From: a bacterium
GTDB taxonomy: Bacteria; Pseudomonadota; Gammaproteobacteria; Nevskiales; OUC007
Length of the DNA stretch: 64,000 bases
Assembly (NCBI GenBank): GCA_018222345.1
Contig: JAAFAL010000002.1
Location: 1-64,000, forward strand
Reading direction: 5' to 3'
Position numbers and translations under genes: made by a program. Shown piece by piece: positions 16,602-28,435 of the stretch; position 1 is the first letter of the stretch, and each line of letters begins with the position of its first letter. The notes below the pieces were generated by a model that did not search any database, was not told where the DNA came from, and worked only from the letters and a program-made list of their open reading frames with translations.

Positions 16602-16680
16602 CGTCAGTCCTGCGAAAGCAGGAATCTAGCCGTAACAATTCTGCACAACCGATGGCTAGGCTCCCGCTTTCACAGCGACG
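16602..16680. repeat. Imperfect inverted repeat before metH second part
   Basis: Arms GTCAGTCCTGCGAAAGCAGG plus AATCTAGCC and the complementary right side (GGCTAGGCTCCCGCTTTC) pair imperfectly. It resembles a degraded copy of the dispersed GTCATTCCCGCG-type repeat seen in many proteobacteria. It occupies most of the gap between the mscS-like gene and the second metH gene, and could influence read-through between them. Confidence 0.6.
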
Positions 16681-16701
16681 ACCAGCCAAACAAGACACAT
16701 C

Positions 16702-19325
<2,624 letters not shown>

Positions 19326-19344
<19 letters not shown>

Positions 19345-20201
19345 TCCCTCAAACGCTGACGATAACGCCGGCTGACCGGAATCCGCGCGTCGCTGTGCAG
19401 CCTCAGCTCACCGTCGCCAGTGTCGAACGGCGTGATTTGCGCGACGCGGTCGAGGTTCACGATGGCGCTGCGGTGCACGCGCGCGAAACCCTGAGGTGCC
19501 AAGCGCTGCTCGAGGTTTTGCATGGTCTCGCGTAGCAGGTAGTCGCTACTGCCGCAGTGTAGAGTGACGTAATTACCGCCGGACTCCAGCCAGTCGATGT
19601 CGCTGGTGCGCACGAGGAATTCGCGGCCCAGCTTCTTCACCAAAAAGCGGTCGATCACAGGGGCGGCGGCTTCGCGCTCGCCTTCGGCAAGCAATCGCGC
19701 CTCGCCCCGCAGCCGGCGCAATACAAAGCGGTACAGATAGATCAGCGCCAGAAAGGTGAACCAACTGCGCAGGTCCTTGAGGTATTCGTAGAACAGTTCC
19801 GGCCCCCACGGGCCAAAGTCGTAGTTGCCACCGGCAGCGGCATAGGCCAATTCACGCAAGCCGACCATGCCCAGCACGTGCAGCACCGAGTACGGAATTG
19901 TCGCGAGCAAATGCACGGGTAGCGCGCGCCGCCAATTGCCAACGTCGAGTGGTGTGCGCGCATCCACCCAGAGCACCATGGGCAATAACGCTGCCAGCAT
20001 CAGGCCGCTGGACACCTCCCAGACAACCGGCTCCCACGCTGCCGCGGGCAACTCGGCGCGGCGTAAGTCCATCCACGACACCAAGCTGTTGGCGACAGCG
20101 TTGAACACGAACAGCCCGGCCCACGCCAGCACCTCGTAGCCGCGGCGGTGGCGCAGATAGCGCTGCAGCGTGCTGTGCTCTGCGGAAGTCGGCTCGGACA
20201 T
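19326..20201 (-). CDS. Membrane-bound LytTR-family transcription regulator
   Basis: 291 residues from ATG 20201. The N-terminal half has four likely membrane helices (for example [19 protein letters not shown] and [16 protein letters not shown], and [14 protein letters not shown]). The C-terminal 100 residues form a LytTR DNA-binding domain: [40 protein letters not shown], and [16 protein letters not shown]. No receiver domain is present, so the membrane part is the likely sensor, perhaps working alone. It is divergent from an acyltransferase gene 153 bases away, a plausible target. It overlaps the second metH gene tail-to-tail. Confidence 0.92.
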
Positions 20202-20354
20202 GCGCGCAGGATACCGCTGCGTGGCGTTTGGCGGCCACGATTCGTCCCACACAGCCGCCGCTAGTCACACCCGGCGTGCGACACGGCACAAACTGGCGGC
20301 AAACATAGCGGTGCGCGGCCACCCTGCGCGGCAGGATTTCGCCCCACCAATACA

Positions 20355-21530
20355 ATGCCCAACACCCGCCGCCACGACATTGACGCCTTGCGTGCCATCG
20401 CCTTTGGCCTGCTCATGCTCTACCACTGCGGCATGTATTACGTGAGCTGGGGCTGGCACGTGAAGTCGCAGCATCCGGCCGAGTGGCTGGAGCCTCTGAT
20501 GCTGTTGGTCAATCAGTGGCGCATGCCACTGATCTTTGTCATTTCCGGGCTGGCCGTGCATTTCCTGCTCGGCGAACTGAAGCCGGGTGCATTTGCCAAG
20601 GCGCGTATCAAACGGCTACTGCTACCACTGGTTTTTGGCATGGCGGTCATCATCCCACCGCAGGCCTATGTCGAGGCGCGATTCAAAGATGCGTTCTCTG
20701 GCAGCTACTGGGCGTTCCTCCAAGCCTACTTTGGCGGCGCCGCTTGGCCGGACGACGCCTTTGCCGGCTCTGAAAACGGCATGACCTGGAACCACCTGTG
20801 GTACCTGCCGTACCTGCTGTTTTACACGCTGGCCGTGCTGCCGCTGGCGCTGTGGCTGCGCGGCCGCGGCGCCGGCATTCGCCAACGGCTGCTGGGCGTA
20901 AGCGGGCTATGGCTGGTGTTGCTGCCGCTGGCGCCGCTGATGCTGGTGGGGCACTTCGTGTTCCCGCACTTTCCGTATATCAACCACGACCTGCTCACCG
21001 ACTGGTATGCCCACGGCATGTACGGCTGGTTTTTTGTGCTGGGCGTGTTGATTGGCCGTGATGCCGGGCTGTGGGCACATTTAGCCCGCATTCGCTGGCC
21101 GCTGCTGGCGCTGGGCTTGGCCAGCTTTGCCGCCAACTTCGCCAGCCGCGAACTGCTGCACGGCGAGCTTTCAACCGCCGAATCGCTGGGCTATGCCTTC
21201 GTGCTCTATCTCAACCGCTGGACGTGGATATTGCTCATCCTCGCCTGGGGCCACTACGCGCTGAACCGGCCCATGGCGTGGCTGCGCTGGGCCAACGACG
21301 CCGTTTATCCCTGGTACATCCTGCACCAGACGCTGACCGTCATCGCCGGCTACTGGCTGCTGCAGGTTTCGGTCGGCCCAGTGCTCGACCCGGTGCTGCT
21401 GCTACTGGCCACCTTCGGCGGCTGCTGGGTGCTGCACCGCTATGTGATCGCACCCAGCGCCTGGCTGCGGCCGCTGTTCGGGATGAAGCCGCGGCCCAAA
21501 CTGCCGAATGCGCTTACTGCAGCAGCTTGA
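20355..21530 (+). CDS. Membrane acyltransferase (acyltransferase-3 / OpgC-like)
   Basis: 391 residues with about ten membrane helices. The N-terminal signature RRHDIDALRAIAFGLLMLYH is typical of the acyltransferase-3 family, with MPLIFVISGLAVHFLL and ARIKRLLLPLVFGMAVIIP following. These enzymes acylate cell-surface or periplasmic carbohydrates; OpgC-type members add succinyl groups to osmoregulated glucans. Substrate is unknown here. It is divergent from a membrane LytTR regulator, which may control it. The last 17 bases overlap the convergent exported methyltransferase gene. Confidence 0.9.
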   Translation: MPNTRRHDIDALRAIAFGLLMLYHCGMYYVSWGWHVKSQHPAEWLEPLMLLVNQWRMPLIFVISGLAVHFLLGELKPGAFAKARIKRLLLPLVFGMAVIIPPQAYVEARFKDAFSGSYWAFLQAYFGGAAWPDDAFAGSENGMTWNHLWYLPYLLFYTLAVLPLALWLRGRGAGIRQRLLGVSGLWLVLLPLAPLMLVGHFVFPHFPYINHDLLTDWYAHGMYGWFFVLGVLIGRDAGLWAHLARIRWPLLALGLASFAANFASRELLHGELSTAESLGYAFVLYLNRWTWILLILAWGHYALNRPMAWLRWANDAVYPWYILHQTLTVIAGYWLLQVSVGPVLDPVLLLLATFGGCWVLHRYVIAPSAWLRPLFGMKPRPKLPNALTAAA

Positions 21531-22332
21531 CGAACTTCAGCGTCATGCGGTCTGACTCGCCAATGGCCTTGTACTTGGCTTTTTGGCCTTCGGGTGCGCG
21601 CAGCGACGGTGGCAGCGTCCACACGCCATTGGGGTGGTTGGCCGAATCTTTCGGGTTGGCATTGAGTTCGGACTTTGCGGCCAACTTGAAGCCGGCGGCT
21701 TCGGCCAGTTCGATCACGTGCGCCTCGGTCATGTAGCCCGATTTGCGCGTGGCCTTGCGCGGAGTACCCGGCTTGGCGCGGTGTTCGACGACGCCAAGCA
21801 CGCCACCCGGCTTGAGCGCAGCGTGCGCGGCCTTGAACACATCAACATCGTGGCCGCCGCGCCAGTTGTGCACATTGCGGAAGGTGAGCACGAAGTCGGC
21901 AGAATTAGCCGGGCCGAAGTCCCAGTCAGCTTGCTTGTCTGCCGTGGTGATGATGGGCTTGCCGTAGCGGTCGGCGTTGCCCAGCTTGGTCAGCAGCGCA
22001 CCATGGCCGCGGCGGCGATAGCTAGGCGTGTTGGCAGGGCCGACATCGTAGGCAGCGGCAACGTATTGGCCGGATTCGGCCAAGAAAGGGCCGAGAATTT
22101 CTGCCCAGTACCCGGCTGATGGCCAGATTTCGACGACTGTGGATGTGGGCTGCACGCCAAAGAATTCCAGTGCCTCGACCGGGTTGCGGTATTGGTCGCG
22201 GGCGGCGTAGCTGTCGGTGCGGTAATCGGCAGCGGCGGCCTCGTCTAGCGTGGCGGGGCCTGCATAGGCAGCCGGCATGGCAAACAAGGCAGCGGCGAAT
22301 GTTGTCAGGGTCAGGCTTTTCAGGCGGGTCAT
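21514..22332 (-). CDS. Exported methyltransferase-like protein (COG4798 type)
   Basis: 272 residues from ATG 22332. A signal peptide (LTLTTFAAALFAMPAAYA) is cut before GPATLDEAA, so the methyltransferase fold would act outside the cytoplasm or lacks activity there. The fold has VVEIWPSAGYWAEIL in place of motif I, DFVLTFRNVHNWRG, and LKPGGVLGVVEHRAKPG. These match a family of predicted exported methyltransferases common in proteobacteria. How SAM would reach the periplasm is unknown, so a non-enzymatic role is possible. ATG 22332 begins MTRLKSLTLTT; four extra residues upstream are less likely. Confidence 0.88.
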   Translation of the reverse strand: MTRLKSLTLTTFAAALFAMPAAYAGPATLDEAAAADYRTDSYAARDQYRNPVEALEFFGVQPTSTVVEIWPSAGYWAEILGPFLAESGQYVAAAYDVGPANTPSYRRRGHGALLTKLGNADRYGKPIITTADKQADWDFGPANSADFVLTFRNVHNWRGGHDVDVFKAAHAALKPGGVLGVVEHRAKPGTPRKATRKSGYMTEAHVIELAEAAGFKLAAKSELNANPKDSANHPNGVWTLPPSLRAPEGQKAKYKAIGESDRMTLKFVKLLQ

Positions 22333-22502
22333 GGTCGAATCCAATCAGGGGGTGGCCTGACCCTAACCCAAGCAGCGGCAGCACGCACGCGGTGAAAACC
22401 TGTGGCATGGCGTCATAAAAACGCCACGAAACTGTCAAATTCAGGTCAAGCGGCCGGCCTAGGCTACGCAGCCATGAACAAGCAAATCATGGAGTGTGTG
22501 TG

Positions 22503-23618
22503 ATGCGTATTGCCTACGGCGTGATGGGTTACGGGCGCGGCCACGCGATGCGTACCGGTACGGTGCTACCGCACTTGATGGAAAAGCACGACGTGCGCGT
22601 ATTTGCCGCCGCCGATGCCTACAAGGTGCTGGCGCCGCAATTTCCCACCACCGAGATCCCGCTGTTCCGTTACTACTACGGCAACAAGGGCCGGTATTCA
22701 CTGCGCAAGACCTTTAGCCGCAATGTCGGCCCGGTGTCCGACCTGCTGTTCCACCGCCAGGGCATGCAAGACCTGATGAACGAACTGGCGCGCTTTCGCC
22801 CCGACGTCGTCATCAGCGACAGCGAAGCCTGGACGCACCGCGCCGCGCAAGCCATGGGCATCCCGCGCATCAGCTTCGACCATGTGGGCGTGATCGCTTA
22901 CTGCCAGCCGCACTTTCCGCTAAGCCTGCGCCTGACAGGCGAGCGTGACGCTGCCGGCTATCGGTTCTTCATGGGCCAGCCGCAGCGGATTCTTGTCTCC
23001 AGCTTCTACCCGGCCACGCCCAAGAACGCCAACACCCGTGTCATCGGCCCGCTGATGCGCGACGCCGTGCTGGGCGTACAGCCGTCCAACGGCGAGCACC
23101 TCCTGGCCTACTTCAATAAAGGCAAGGAGCTGTTCCGGCCGCATGTCGAAAAGGCGCTCAAGCTCATCGACCGCCCGGTGATCGTGTATGGCACGCCGCG
23201 CCGTGGCTGGGACGACAACCTGCTGTTCAAGGCGCCGGCGAATGAAGAATTTGTCGAAGACCTGGCCAGTGCCAAGGCCGTTGTTGGCACCAGCGGCAAC
23301 CAATTGGCGGGCGAGTCCATCCACTTTGGCAAGCCCATGCTGGCACTACCCGAGGACGCCTTTGAGCAACGCCTGAACGGCCATATGATCGAGCAAATGG
23401 GTGTGGGCATGCGCCGCGACCTCAACAAGGTGACGGCCGGCGACATCGAAGACTTTCTGGCCATGGCGCCGTTCTTCGCCCGCAACACTGCCGAGCATCG
23501 CAGCGACGGCCGCGCCGAAGCGCAACTGTGGCTCGACCGCTACATCACCGAACTGGGAAACGGCCTTGAGCCCGAGCAGCAGCAATTGCCGGGTGTGCCG
23601 ATGGCGATGACAGCTTAG
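22503..23618 (+). CDS. Glycosyltransferase-like protein (MJ1255/VC2487 type)
   Basis: 371 residues from ATG 22503, with GGAG about 6 bases upstream. The protein has no signal peptide. The N-terminus RIAYGVMGYGRGHAMRT and the segment RFRPDVVISDSEAWTHRAA fit the first Rossmann domain of GT-B transferases related to MurG. The C-terminal donor-site half has VVGTSGNQLAGESIHFGKPM and LALPEDAFEQRLNGHMIEQM. These resemble the MJ1255/VC2487 glycosyltransferase group, for which the sugar and acceptor are not known. The gene stands alone, followed by a repeat, and gives no pathway context. Confidence 0.88.
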   Translation: MRIAYGVMGYGRGHAMRTGTVLPHLMEKHDVRVFAAADAYKVLAPQFPTTEIPLFRYYYGNKGRYSLRKTFSRNVGPVSDLLFHRQGMQDLMNELARFRPDVVISDSEAWTHRAAQAMGIPRISFDHVGVIAYCQPHFPLSLRLTGERDAAGYRFFMGQPQRILVSSFYPATPKNANTRVIGPLMRDAVLGVQPSNGEHLLAYFNKGKELFRPHVEKALKLIDRPVIVYGTPRRGWDDNLLFKAPANEEFVEDLASAKAVVGTSGNQLAGESIHFGKPMLALPEDAFEQRLNGHMIEQMGVGMRRDLNKVTAGDIEDFLAMAPFFARNTAEHRSDGRAEAQLWLDRYITELGNGLEPEQQQLPGVPMAMTA

Positions 23619-23646
23619 AGACGATCTCCACGCTGCTTCTGTGGCT

Positions 23647-23778
23647 GTCATTGCGAGGCCCGAAGGGCCGCGGCAATCTCATAGGGTGGCGGTTTCGTTG
23701 ACGAGATTGCCGCGCGCCTTTGATTCGCTGAGCGAACCACATTTAGCGCGCCCATTCGCGCGCAAGAATCACAATGAC
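23647..23778 (+). repeat. Composite interspersed repeat, copy R4 (outer modules only)
   Basis: The copy starts GTCATTGCGAGGCCCGAAGG and contains GCGGCAATCTC, then GGGTGGCGG, TTGACGAGATTGCCGCGCGC, and ends near CACAATGAC. It lacks the inner hairpin and CCCCTT/AAGGGG modules of R1, R2 and R5. It fills the gap between the convergent glycosyltransferase and phosphodiester-glycosidase genes. Confidence 0.8.
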
Positions 23779-23786
23779 AGCGAAAT

Positions 23787-26700
23787 TTACTGCTTCACCG
23801 CCAAAATCGCATTACCAACAAACCTGGGCTGCGGCGGTGCTGTGAGCGGGCTGTCGATGTAGTCGCGGTTGTATGGCGAGATGTTGAGCTGCTTGCCACC
23901 AACCACTAGCGTGACGCTGCCGCCGGGGTCGAAACCCATGCCGCGCACGGCGCCCATGTCGAGCAGGATCTTGGCCAGTTCGCCGTGCGTGGCACCCACC
24001 GATTCGCGGATGCGGCCGTTGATGGCGACGACGATGAGATCTTCGTCGGCCGTCAAACCCACGGCAATCTTCGGCCCACGCATGTGGGTGTAGTCCAACC
24101 GCGCGGCCTGGGTTCGGATACTGGCTTGGCGCTTCCAGCCACCGGCCTCCATTTCGATGGACTCCATGCTGTCGCGCACCAACATCGGGCCAGCTTCGAT
24201 GGCGTCCTGCACGCCGTCCCATGCGGGCAAGGTGTATTCCACTGTGGCACCAGCGGCCCAACCCGCGAGTTCGGAATCGCTGGGCACGACCACGGTCAGG
24301 CCCACGGGCAACATCGCCAACTCGGCTTCGTTGTTATGCACGCTGATAATCTGGTCGGCGGCGAAGCGGTAGGCGGTGCGGCCGCGCAGGTCGATGGACT
24401 CGGTATCGGCCAGCAGGTCGTAAAACGATGGCTTGTCGGCGTGCAGCACGTTGCGGTCGCCGGGGCCGAACTCAATCGTGTCGCCGCCGGCCACGCCCAC
24501 GCTCAGGCCGTCTTTCAGGTTGGCTTCCTTGAGCACGATGCCGCCAGCGGCCGTAAAGCCCAGTGCCGGCTTATTGAATAGTGGCAGGCTGCGCACACGG
24601 CCCTGGTCGATGAGCAGGCCCAGCGGGCTGCCGATGTAGTCCTCGGGCAGGCCCAGCTTGCCAACCAGCTCGGCATTGAGGATGTAGCCGCCGTTCCAGG
24701 CCAGCGCCGGCTCGCCGCCACCGCCAGCGACAAATTGCTTGATCAGGTCGAGCACGGTGTCGGTCTTGCTGTTGGCAAACACGGTAGAAAACGCCCAGCC
24801 ATCGGCTGCAGAAATGCGCGCGTAGCCACCCGACCACGGCGCGCCGTTGCTGTGCACGCCGGTGAGCAAGTTGGATTCGACTGGCGAGTCCGCGCCGGCA
24901 TCATCCGCGGTCAACAACTGCGCAACCGGTGTACCGTAGCGGTTGGCGTCTTCGGCCAAGCGCTTTAGCAAAGCGTCTTCGCCCTCCGCCAGGGCGGCGG
25001 CGCGAAAATCGGCGCTAGCCAATGCGGCGGCAAACTCGGCCGGCGTTTGAATCGGCGTCGGGTAGGCCAGGCTGGGCCGCAGTTCTGCTGGCACCCACAA
25101 GCAATAGGCTTGCCCTTGCTCCAAACCCATGTAGGCGGCGTCCAGCGGATCGCGGCACACGCCCAAGCGCAGGCTGGGCAGGCGCAGCAAATCCAGCGAC
25201 AAGGTATTCGCGTGGCCAAAGGCGATCACACTGCCATCGGCGTCGCGCAGGCCGGCCAAGCCGGCTGCCGCCCGCGCGCCCAACTGTTGCAAGTGGGTGC
25301 CGTGCGATACGCCGTGGGTTTCCAGAATGCGCGTACGGGCCGCAATTTTCGGGTAGCTGGCAAGTACAGCCTCGGCGGTCGCCTGTGTGATCGCGCCGCT
25401 GCCCCAGCCTGGCTTGAGCAGCAACATGATTTGCCCATGGCCCTCGGCAAACTGCTCCAGCAATGCCGCCTCGCGGGCGAACGTGTCACGTGATTCGCTG
25501 TTTGGCAGCCAGGCAAAGCCGGCGTCGTGGGACAAGGCCGACAACAGGCGGCCTGTGTTGTCGATTCCGAGGCCCGCGCTCGCGCCCAGCGCCCATGCGG
25601 CGGCTTCGGCCAAATTGAATGGCACGCTGTCTTGCGCGGGCACCGCGGCAGGCGCCGCATCGCCAGCAAACTGCTCGGCCAGCAAGCCCACCCAGCCGCA
25701 TAGTTCGGTTTCGGTGAGCTTGCGCCAGGGGTAGTGGCGGGTGTGGCGGTGGCGGTACGACAGCGAGTGATCCACCACCAGCTCGTCCTCGCCCACGTGG
25801 TAGTCGAAAATGAAATTCACTGCATGCAGCAGGCGCCGGCGCGTGGCTGCGTCAAAGCCGGCCTCGGCGGCGCGGGCATTGGCAAAGCGGAACACCCGCC
25901 CGCGCAGTTCTTTTTCTTCGATGCGGAAGGCGCTGGGGTCGATCAGCGAGTTCAGCTTGATGATGTATTCCAGCGGCGACAGGCCGGGCAGATACTGCCG
26001 GTTGTCGGCGGCTGCAACCGCGTGAAAGTCGGCGTCGTCGCTGGTGGCATTGCGATGCGCCTCGAGCGCCGCCACCACGGCGTCGTGCGTGGCGGTGCCG
26101 TAGGCCGCGCCGGTGGCAACCTCGGCAACCGGCTGCAAGGCCGAGGCCAGATCACCGCCTTGCAACACATGCGCCGGGCTGATGCCCAGGGTTTCGCACA
26201 GCCGCAAAACATCATCGGCTGTCTCGGCAACATGCGCGGCCAGTGGCGCGTCCCACGGGAAGCAGGTCTCGACCACCGAGAACACCTCACCCAAGTGGGC
26301 ATTGGCCGAAACAGCCTTGGGATCGCGCCACCAGGGCGCCTCGTGCTCGGCGATGACTGGCAATTGCAGGTGTTCGCATAGCAAAACAACAGCCAGCGCT
26401 GCAGGCAGGTGGTCAGGCCGCGACCACAGGCCGCGCACGACGAGGCACTCGATCTGCTGGTCGGCAATAGCCCGCGCCAGAGCCTCGGTGAGTTGCCGTG
26501 TTTGCGCCCAAACGCTGCCGATCAGTGCGTTGTAGTCGGCGCTGCCGCGCTCCATGCGCTGCTGGCAAAATTGTGCCCGGCCGCCCCACGGTGTCAGCAC
26601 GCTGTCCAAGGCGAGCGCGCCGGGTGCAAGGCTTGACGGCCCGCCCAAGCTGCCCACCTTGCTTTGCGCCAGGGCAGAGTAGTCAGCGACAGATGCCGAG

Positions 26701-26843
26701 CCCGCTTCAAAAATGCGCCGGTTGTCGCGCAGGGTGTCGAGCAGCAGCCCGATGTCGAACCAGGTCTTGACCGTGGCGCTGTCCAGCGCCTGCAACATGG
26801 CATCGATAGACTCAATCCGTGCGGCATGCTCAACTGTCGCCAT
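23787..26843 (-). CDS. Large fusion protein with C-terminal phosphodiester glycosidase (NAGPA-like) domain
   Basis: 1018 residues from ATG 26843. The last ~380 residues match the phosphodiester-glycosidase (DUF2233/NAGPA) family: LAWNGGYILNAELVG, GLLIDQGRVRSLPLFNKPAL, AGPMLVRDSMES, GPKIAVGLTADEDLIVVAIN, and a loop GMGFDPGGSVTLVV where the family usually has an NxDGGGS pattern. The first ~600 residues have no firm assignment. A segment LAVVLLCEHLQLPVIAEHEA recalls the N-terminal Rossmann part of GT4 glycosyltransferases, but this is a weak resemblance. No signal peptide is visible, while most glycosidases of this family are exported. It is divergent from a 2H phosphoesterase gene 50 bases away. 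Substrate is unknown. Confidence 0.8.
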   Translation of the reverse strand: MATVEHAARIESIDAMLQALDSATVKTWFDIGLLLDTLRDNRRIFEAGSASVADYSALAQSKVGSLGGPSSLAPGALALDSVLTPWGGRAQFCQQRMERGSADYNALIGSVWAQTRQLTEALARAIADQQIECLVVRGLWSRPDHLPAALAVVLLCEHLQLPVIAEHEAPWWRDPKAVSANAHLGEVFSVVETCFPWDAPLAAHVAETADDVLRLCETLGISPAHVLQGGDLASALQPVAEVATGAAYGTATHDAVVAALEAHRNATSDDADFHAVAAADNRQYLPGLSPLEYIIKLNSLIDPSAFRIEEKELRGRVFRFANARAAEAGFDAATRRRLLHAVNFIFDYHVGEDELVVDHSLSYRHRHTRHYPWRKLTETELCGWVGLLAEQFAGDAAPAAVPAQDSVPFNLAEAAAWALGASAGLGIDNTGRLLSALSHDAGFAWLPNSESRDTFAREAALLEQFAEGHGQIMLLLKPGWGSGAITQATAEAVLASYPKIAARTRILETHGVSHGTHLQQLGARAAAGLAGLRDADGSVIAFGHANTLSLDLLRLPSLRLGVCRDPLDAAYMGLEQGQAYCLWVPAELRPSLAYPTPIQTPAEFAAALASADFRAAALAEGEDALLKRLAEDANRYGTPVAQLLTADDAGADSPVESNLLTGVHSNGAPWSGGYARISAADGWAFSTVFANSKTDTVLDLIKQFVAGGGGEPALAWNGGYILNAELVGKLGLPEDYIGSPLGLLIDQGRVRSLPLFNKPALGFTAAGGIVLKEANLKDGLSVGVAGGDTIEFGPGDRNVLHADKPSFYDLLADTESIDLRGRTAYRFAADQIISVHNNEAELAMLPVGLTVVVPSDSELAGWAAGATVEYTLPAWDGVQDAIEAGPMLVRDSMESIEMEAGGWKRQASIRTQAARLDYTHMRGPKIAVGLTADEDLIVVAINGRIRESVGATHGELAKILLDMGAVRGMGFDPGGSVTLVVGGKQLNISPYNRDYIDSPLTAPPQPRFVGNAILAVKQ

Positions 26844-26893
26844 CTTCGTTGTCCCAGCAATCAAATGGTGCTTGTGCATCATACGATGCCGCC

Positions 26894-27706
26894 ATGCCCG
26901 AGGCCCCTGCAATCACCAACACAACGATTTCCAATAGTAAATTGGCCAGCATCGACGCCGCCCGCGCCGTGTGGGCACCGCACGCCGGCTTTACCTTGCT
27001 GTTCGACAACCCGGATATTGCCGACGGCGGCCTGCGCGATGACGGCCACGGCCAACTGCTGACCTGCCGTTACGACAAGCATGCAGACCAAGCCCTGTAC
27101 GGTGCGTTGGCGGCCTGGATGCAAGCGCAAAACCCGGCCAAGCTGCGCCGCGACTTGGGCTTTTGCGCCATGCCACCCTCGACCTATCACGTGACCGCGT
27201 GGGATGGCCTCAACGTGGCGGTGTTGCCCAAAGCCAACGCTGAGACGCAGTCGGCCATGCAACCGTGGTTTGATGACCTGCCAGTGGCTGCGCCGCCCGA
27301 TGCTGTGACTTCGGTGCGCAGCACACAGGCCGCGCTCAACGCCATGCTGCCCATCCGTTTCGCATTCGACGCGCTGCGCTCAAGCACCGGTGTGGGCATT
27401 GTGGCCGACCTGAAACCGGCCGATGCCGAGCAGGCCGAGCGATTCGCGGCGTTTCAAGCTCAGCGCTTGGCCCGAGCCGAACAGCACGAAGCCGATTGGG
27501 GCTGGGCCTACACCACACCGCTCGAACCACACATCACACTGGGTTACTTCCCCAATGCCGATTGCGGGCGCGCGGTCGAGGCACAAATGCTGCGCTGGGA
27601 CGACGAGCTGCGTTCAACGCTGGATGGTCTAACGCTGGAATTCACCCAGATCGGGCTATACAGCTTTACCGACATGGTGCGCTTTTACCGAGTGCCAAAC
27701 GCCTAA
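26894..27706 (+). CDS. 2H phosphoesterase (DUF1868-like)
   Basis: 270 residues from ATG 26894. Two HxT motifs typical of the 2H phosphoesterase superfamily are present: STYHVTAWDGLN near residue 98 and LEPHITLGYFPN near 215. Superfamily members hydrolyse or transfer 2',3'-cyclic or linear phosphoesters of RNA or nucleotides. The intervening region resembles DUF1868 proteins. Its substrate is unknown. It lies head to head with the large glycosidase fusion, sharing a 50-base intergenic region, and a composite repeat follows downstream. No signal peptide is visible. Confidence 0.85.
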   Translation: MPEAPAITNTTISNSKLASIDAARAVWAPHAGFTLLFDNPDIADGGLRDDGHGQLLTCRYDKHADQALYGALAAWMQAQNPAKLRRDLGFCAMPPSTYHVTAWDGLNVAVLPKANAETQSAMQPWFDDLPVAAPPDAVTSVRSTQAALNAMLPIRFAFDALRSSTGVGIVADLKPADAEQAERFAAFQAQRLARAEQHEADWGWAYTTPLEPHITLGYFPNADCGRAVEAQMLRWDDELRSTLDGLTLEFTQIGLYSFTDMVRFYRVPNA

Positions 27707-27720
27707 ATCGAACCAGGCCC

Positions 27721-27909
27721 GTCATTGCGAGGCGCGAAGCGCCGCGGCAATCCTCGCGGGCACGCCGCTCGGCGGTCTGCTGTGCAGACCGTTACCGGTT
27801 TTGCCCCCACACCCCTGCTCGCTACGCTCGCCGTCCCCTAACTTAGGGGACTACCCACAATGAGAGCCTCTCATTGGGTGGCGGCTTCGGTAGGAGAGAT
27901 TGCCGCGCC
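27721..27909 (+). repeat. Composite interspersed repeat, copy R5
   Basis: The copy starts GTCATTGCGAGGCGCGAAGC and GCGGCAATCCTCGCGGGC, then a hairpin GGTCTGC-TGT-GCAGACC (27774-27790) followed by GTTACC, a TTTTGCCCCCACACCCC tract, the palindrome CCCCTAACTTAGGGG, and a closing arm GGGTGGCGGCTTCGG with GAGATTGCCGCGC. The hairpin arms differ in sequence from R1-R3 but still pair. It lies in the 277-base gap before the DUF2237 gene. I see no gene in the rest of that gap. Confidence 0.8.
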
Positions 27910-27983
27910 CACGCTTGCCAAACACCGACAAGTTGAGAACTCTTGTAGCCTAACTGTCTGATCCTCAACCATGCATTAGATTG

Positions 27984-28358
27984 ATGACAACACCAGCCAA
28001 CAACGTGCTCGGCGAGCCCTTGACCGATTGCAGCCACGACCCCAAGACCGGCTATTTTCGTGATGGCTGTTGCCGCACTGACCGCAGTGACGGCGGGCGG
28101 CACACCATCTGCGCACGTGTCACAGCCGAGTTCCTCGCGTTCTCGAAAGCCCGTGGCAACGACCTGAGCACGCCACGCCCCCAATGGGGCTTCCCAGGCC
28201 TGAAACCCGGTGATCAGTGGTGCCTGTGCGCCGCGCGCTGGCAGGAGGCCTTCGAGGCCGGCGCGGCGCCGCGGGTGGTGCTGCAAGCTACCGAAGCCAG
28301 CAGCCTAGAGGTCTGCGACCTGGCTGACCTGAAAGCCCACGCGCTGGATGTCAGTTAG
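27984..28358 (+). CDS. DUF2237 family protein
   Basis: 124 residues, the usual length. The family marks are NVLGEPLTDCSHDPKTGYFR, DGCCRTDRSDGGRHTICARV, EFLAFSKARGNDLSTPRP and GLKPGDQWCLCAARWQEAF. The five conserved cysteines suggest a metal or disulfide role, but no function is known for the family. It is a soluble protein without signal peptide. ATG 27984 is preferred over the adjacent TTG. It is followed by an unrelated hydrolase gene, so no operon context is informative. Confidence 0.92.
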   Translation: MTTPANNVLGEPLTDCSHDPKTGYFRDGCCRTDRSDGGRHTICARVTAEFLAFSKARGNDLSTPRPQWGFPGLKPGDQWCLCAARWQEAFEAGAAPRVVLQATEASSLEVCDLADLKAHALDVS

Positions 28359-28435
28359 CGCGCCGAGCCCGATTAACCTCGGCACTAACAAGTTGGAGTA
28401 CATTCGGCGGGGTTGCCGGCTGCGAGACAACAACA

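Noticed and set aside
22474-22503. Nine-codon upstream frame ending in TGA over the ATG of the glycosyltransferase
   Set aside because: No ribosome site or conservation is visible; the GGAG in it is better explained as the site for ATG 22503.
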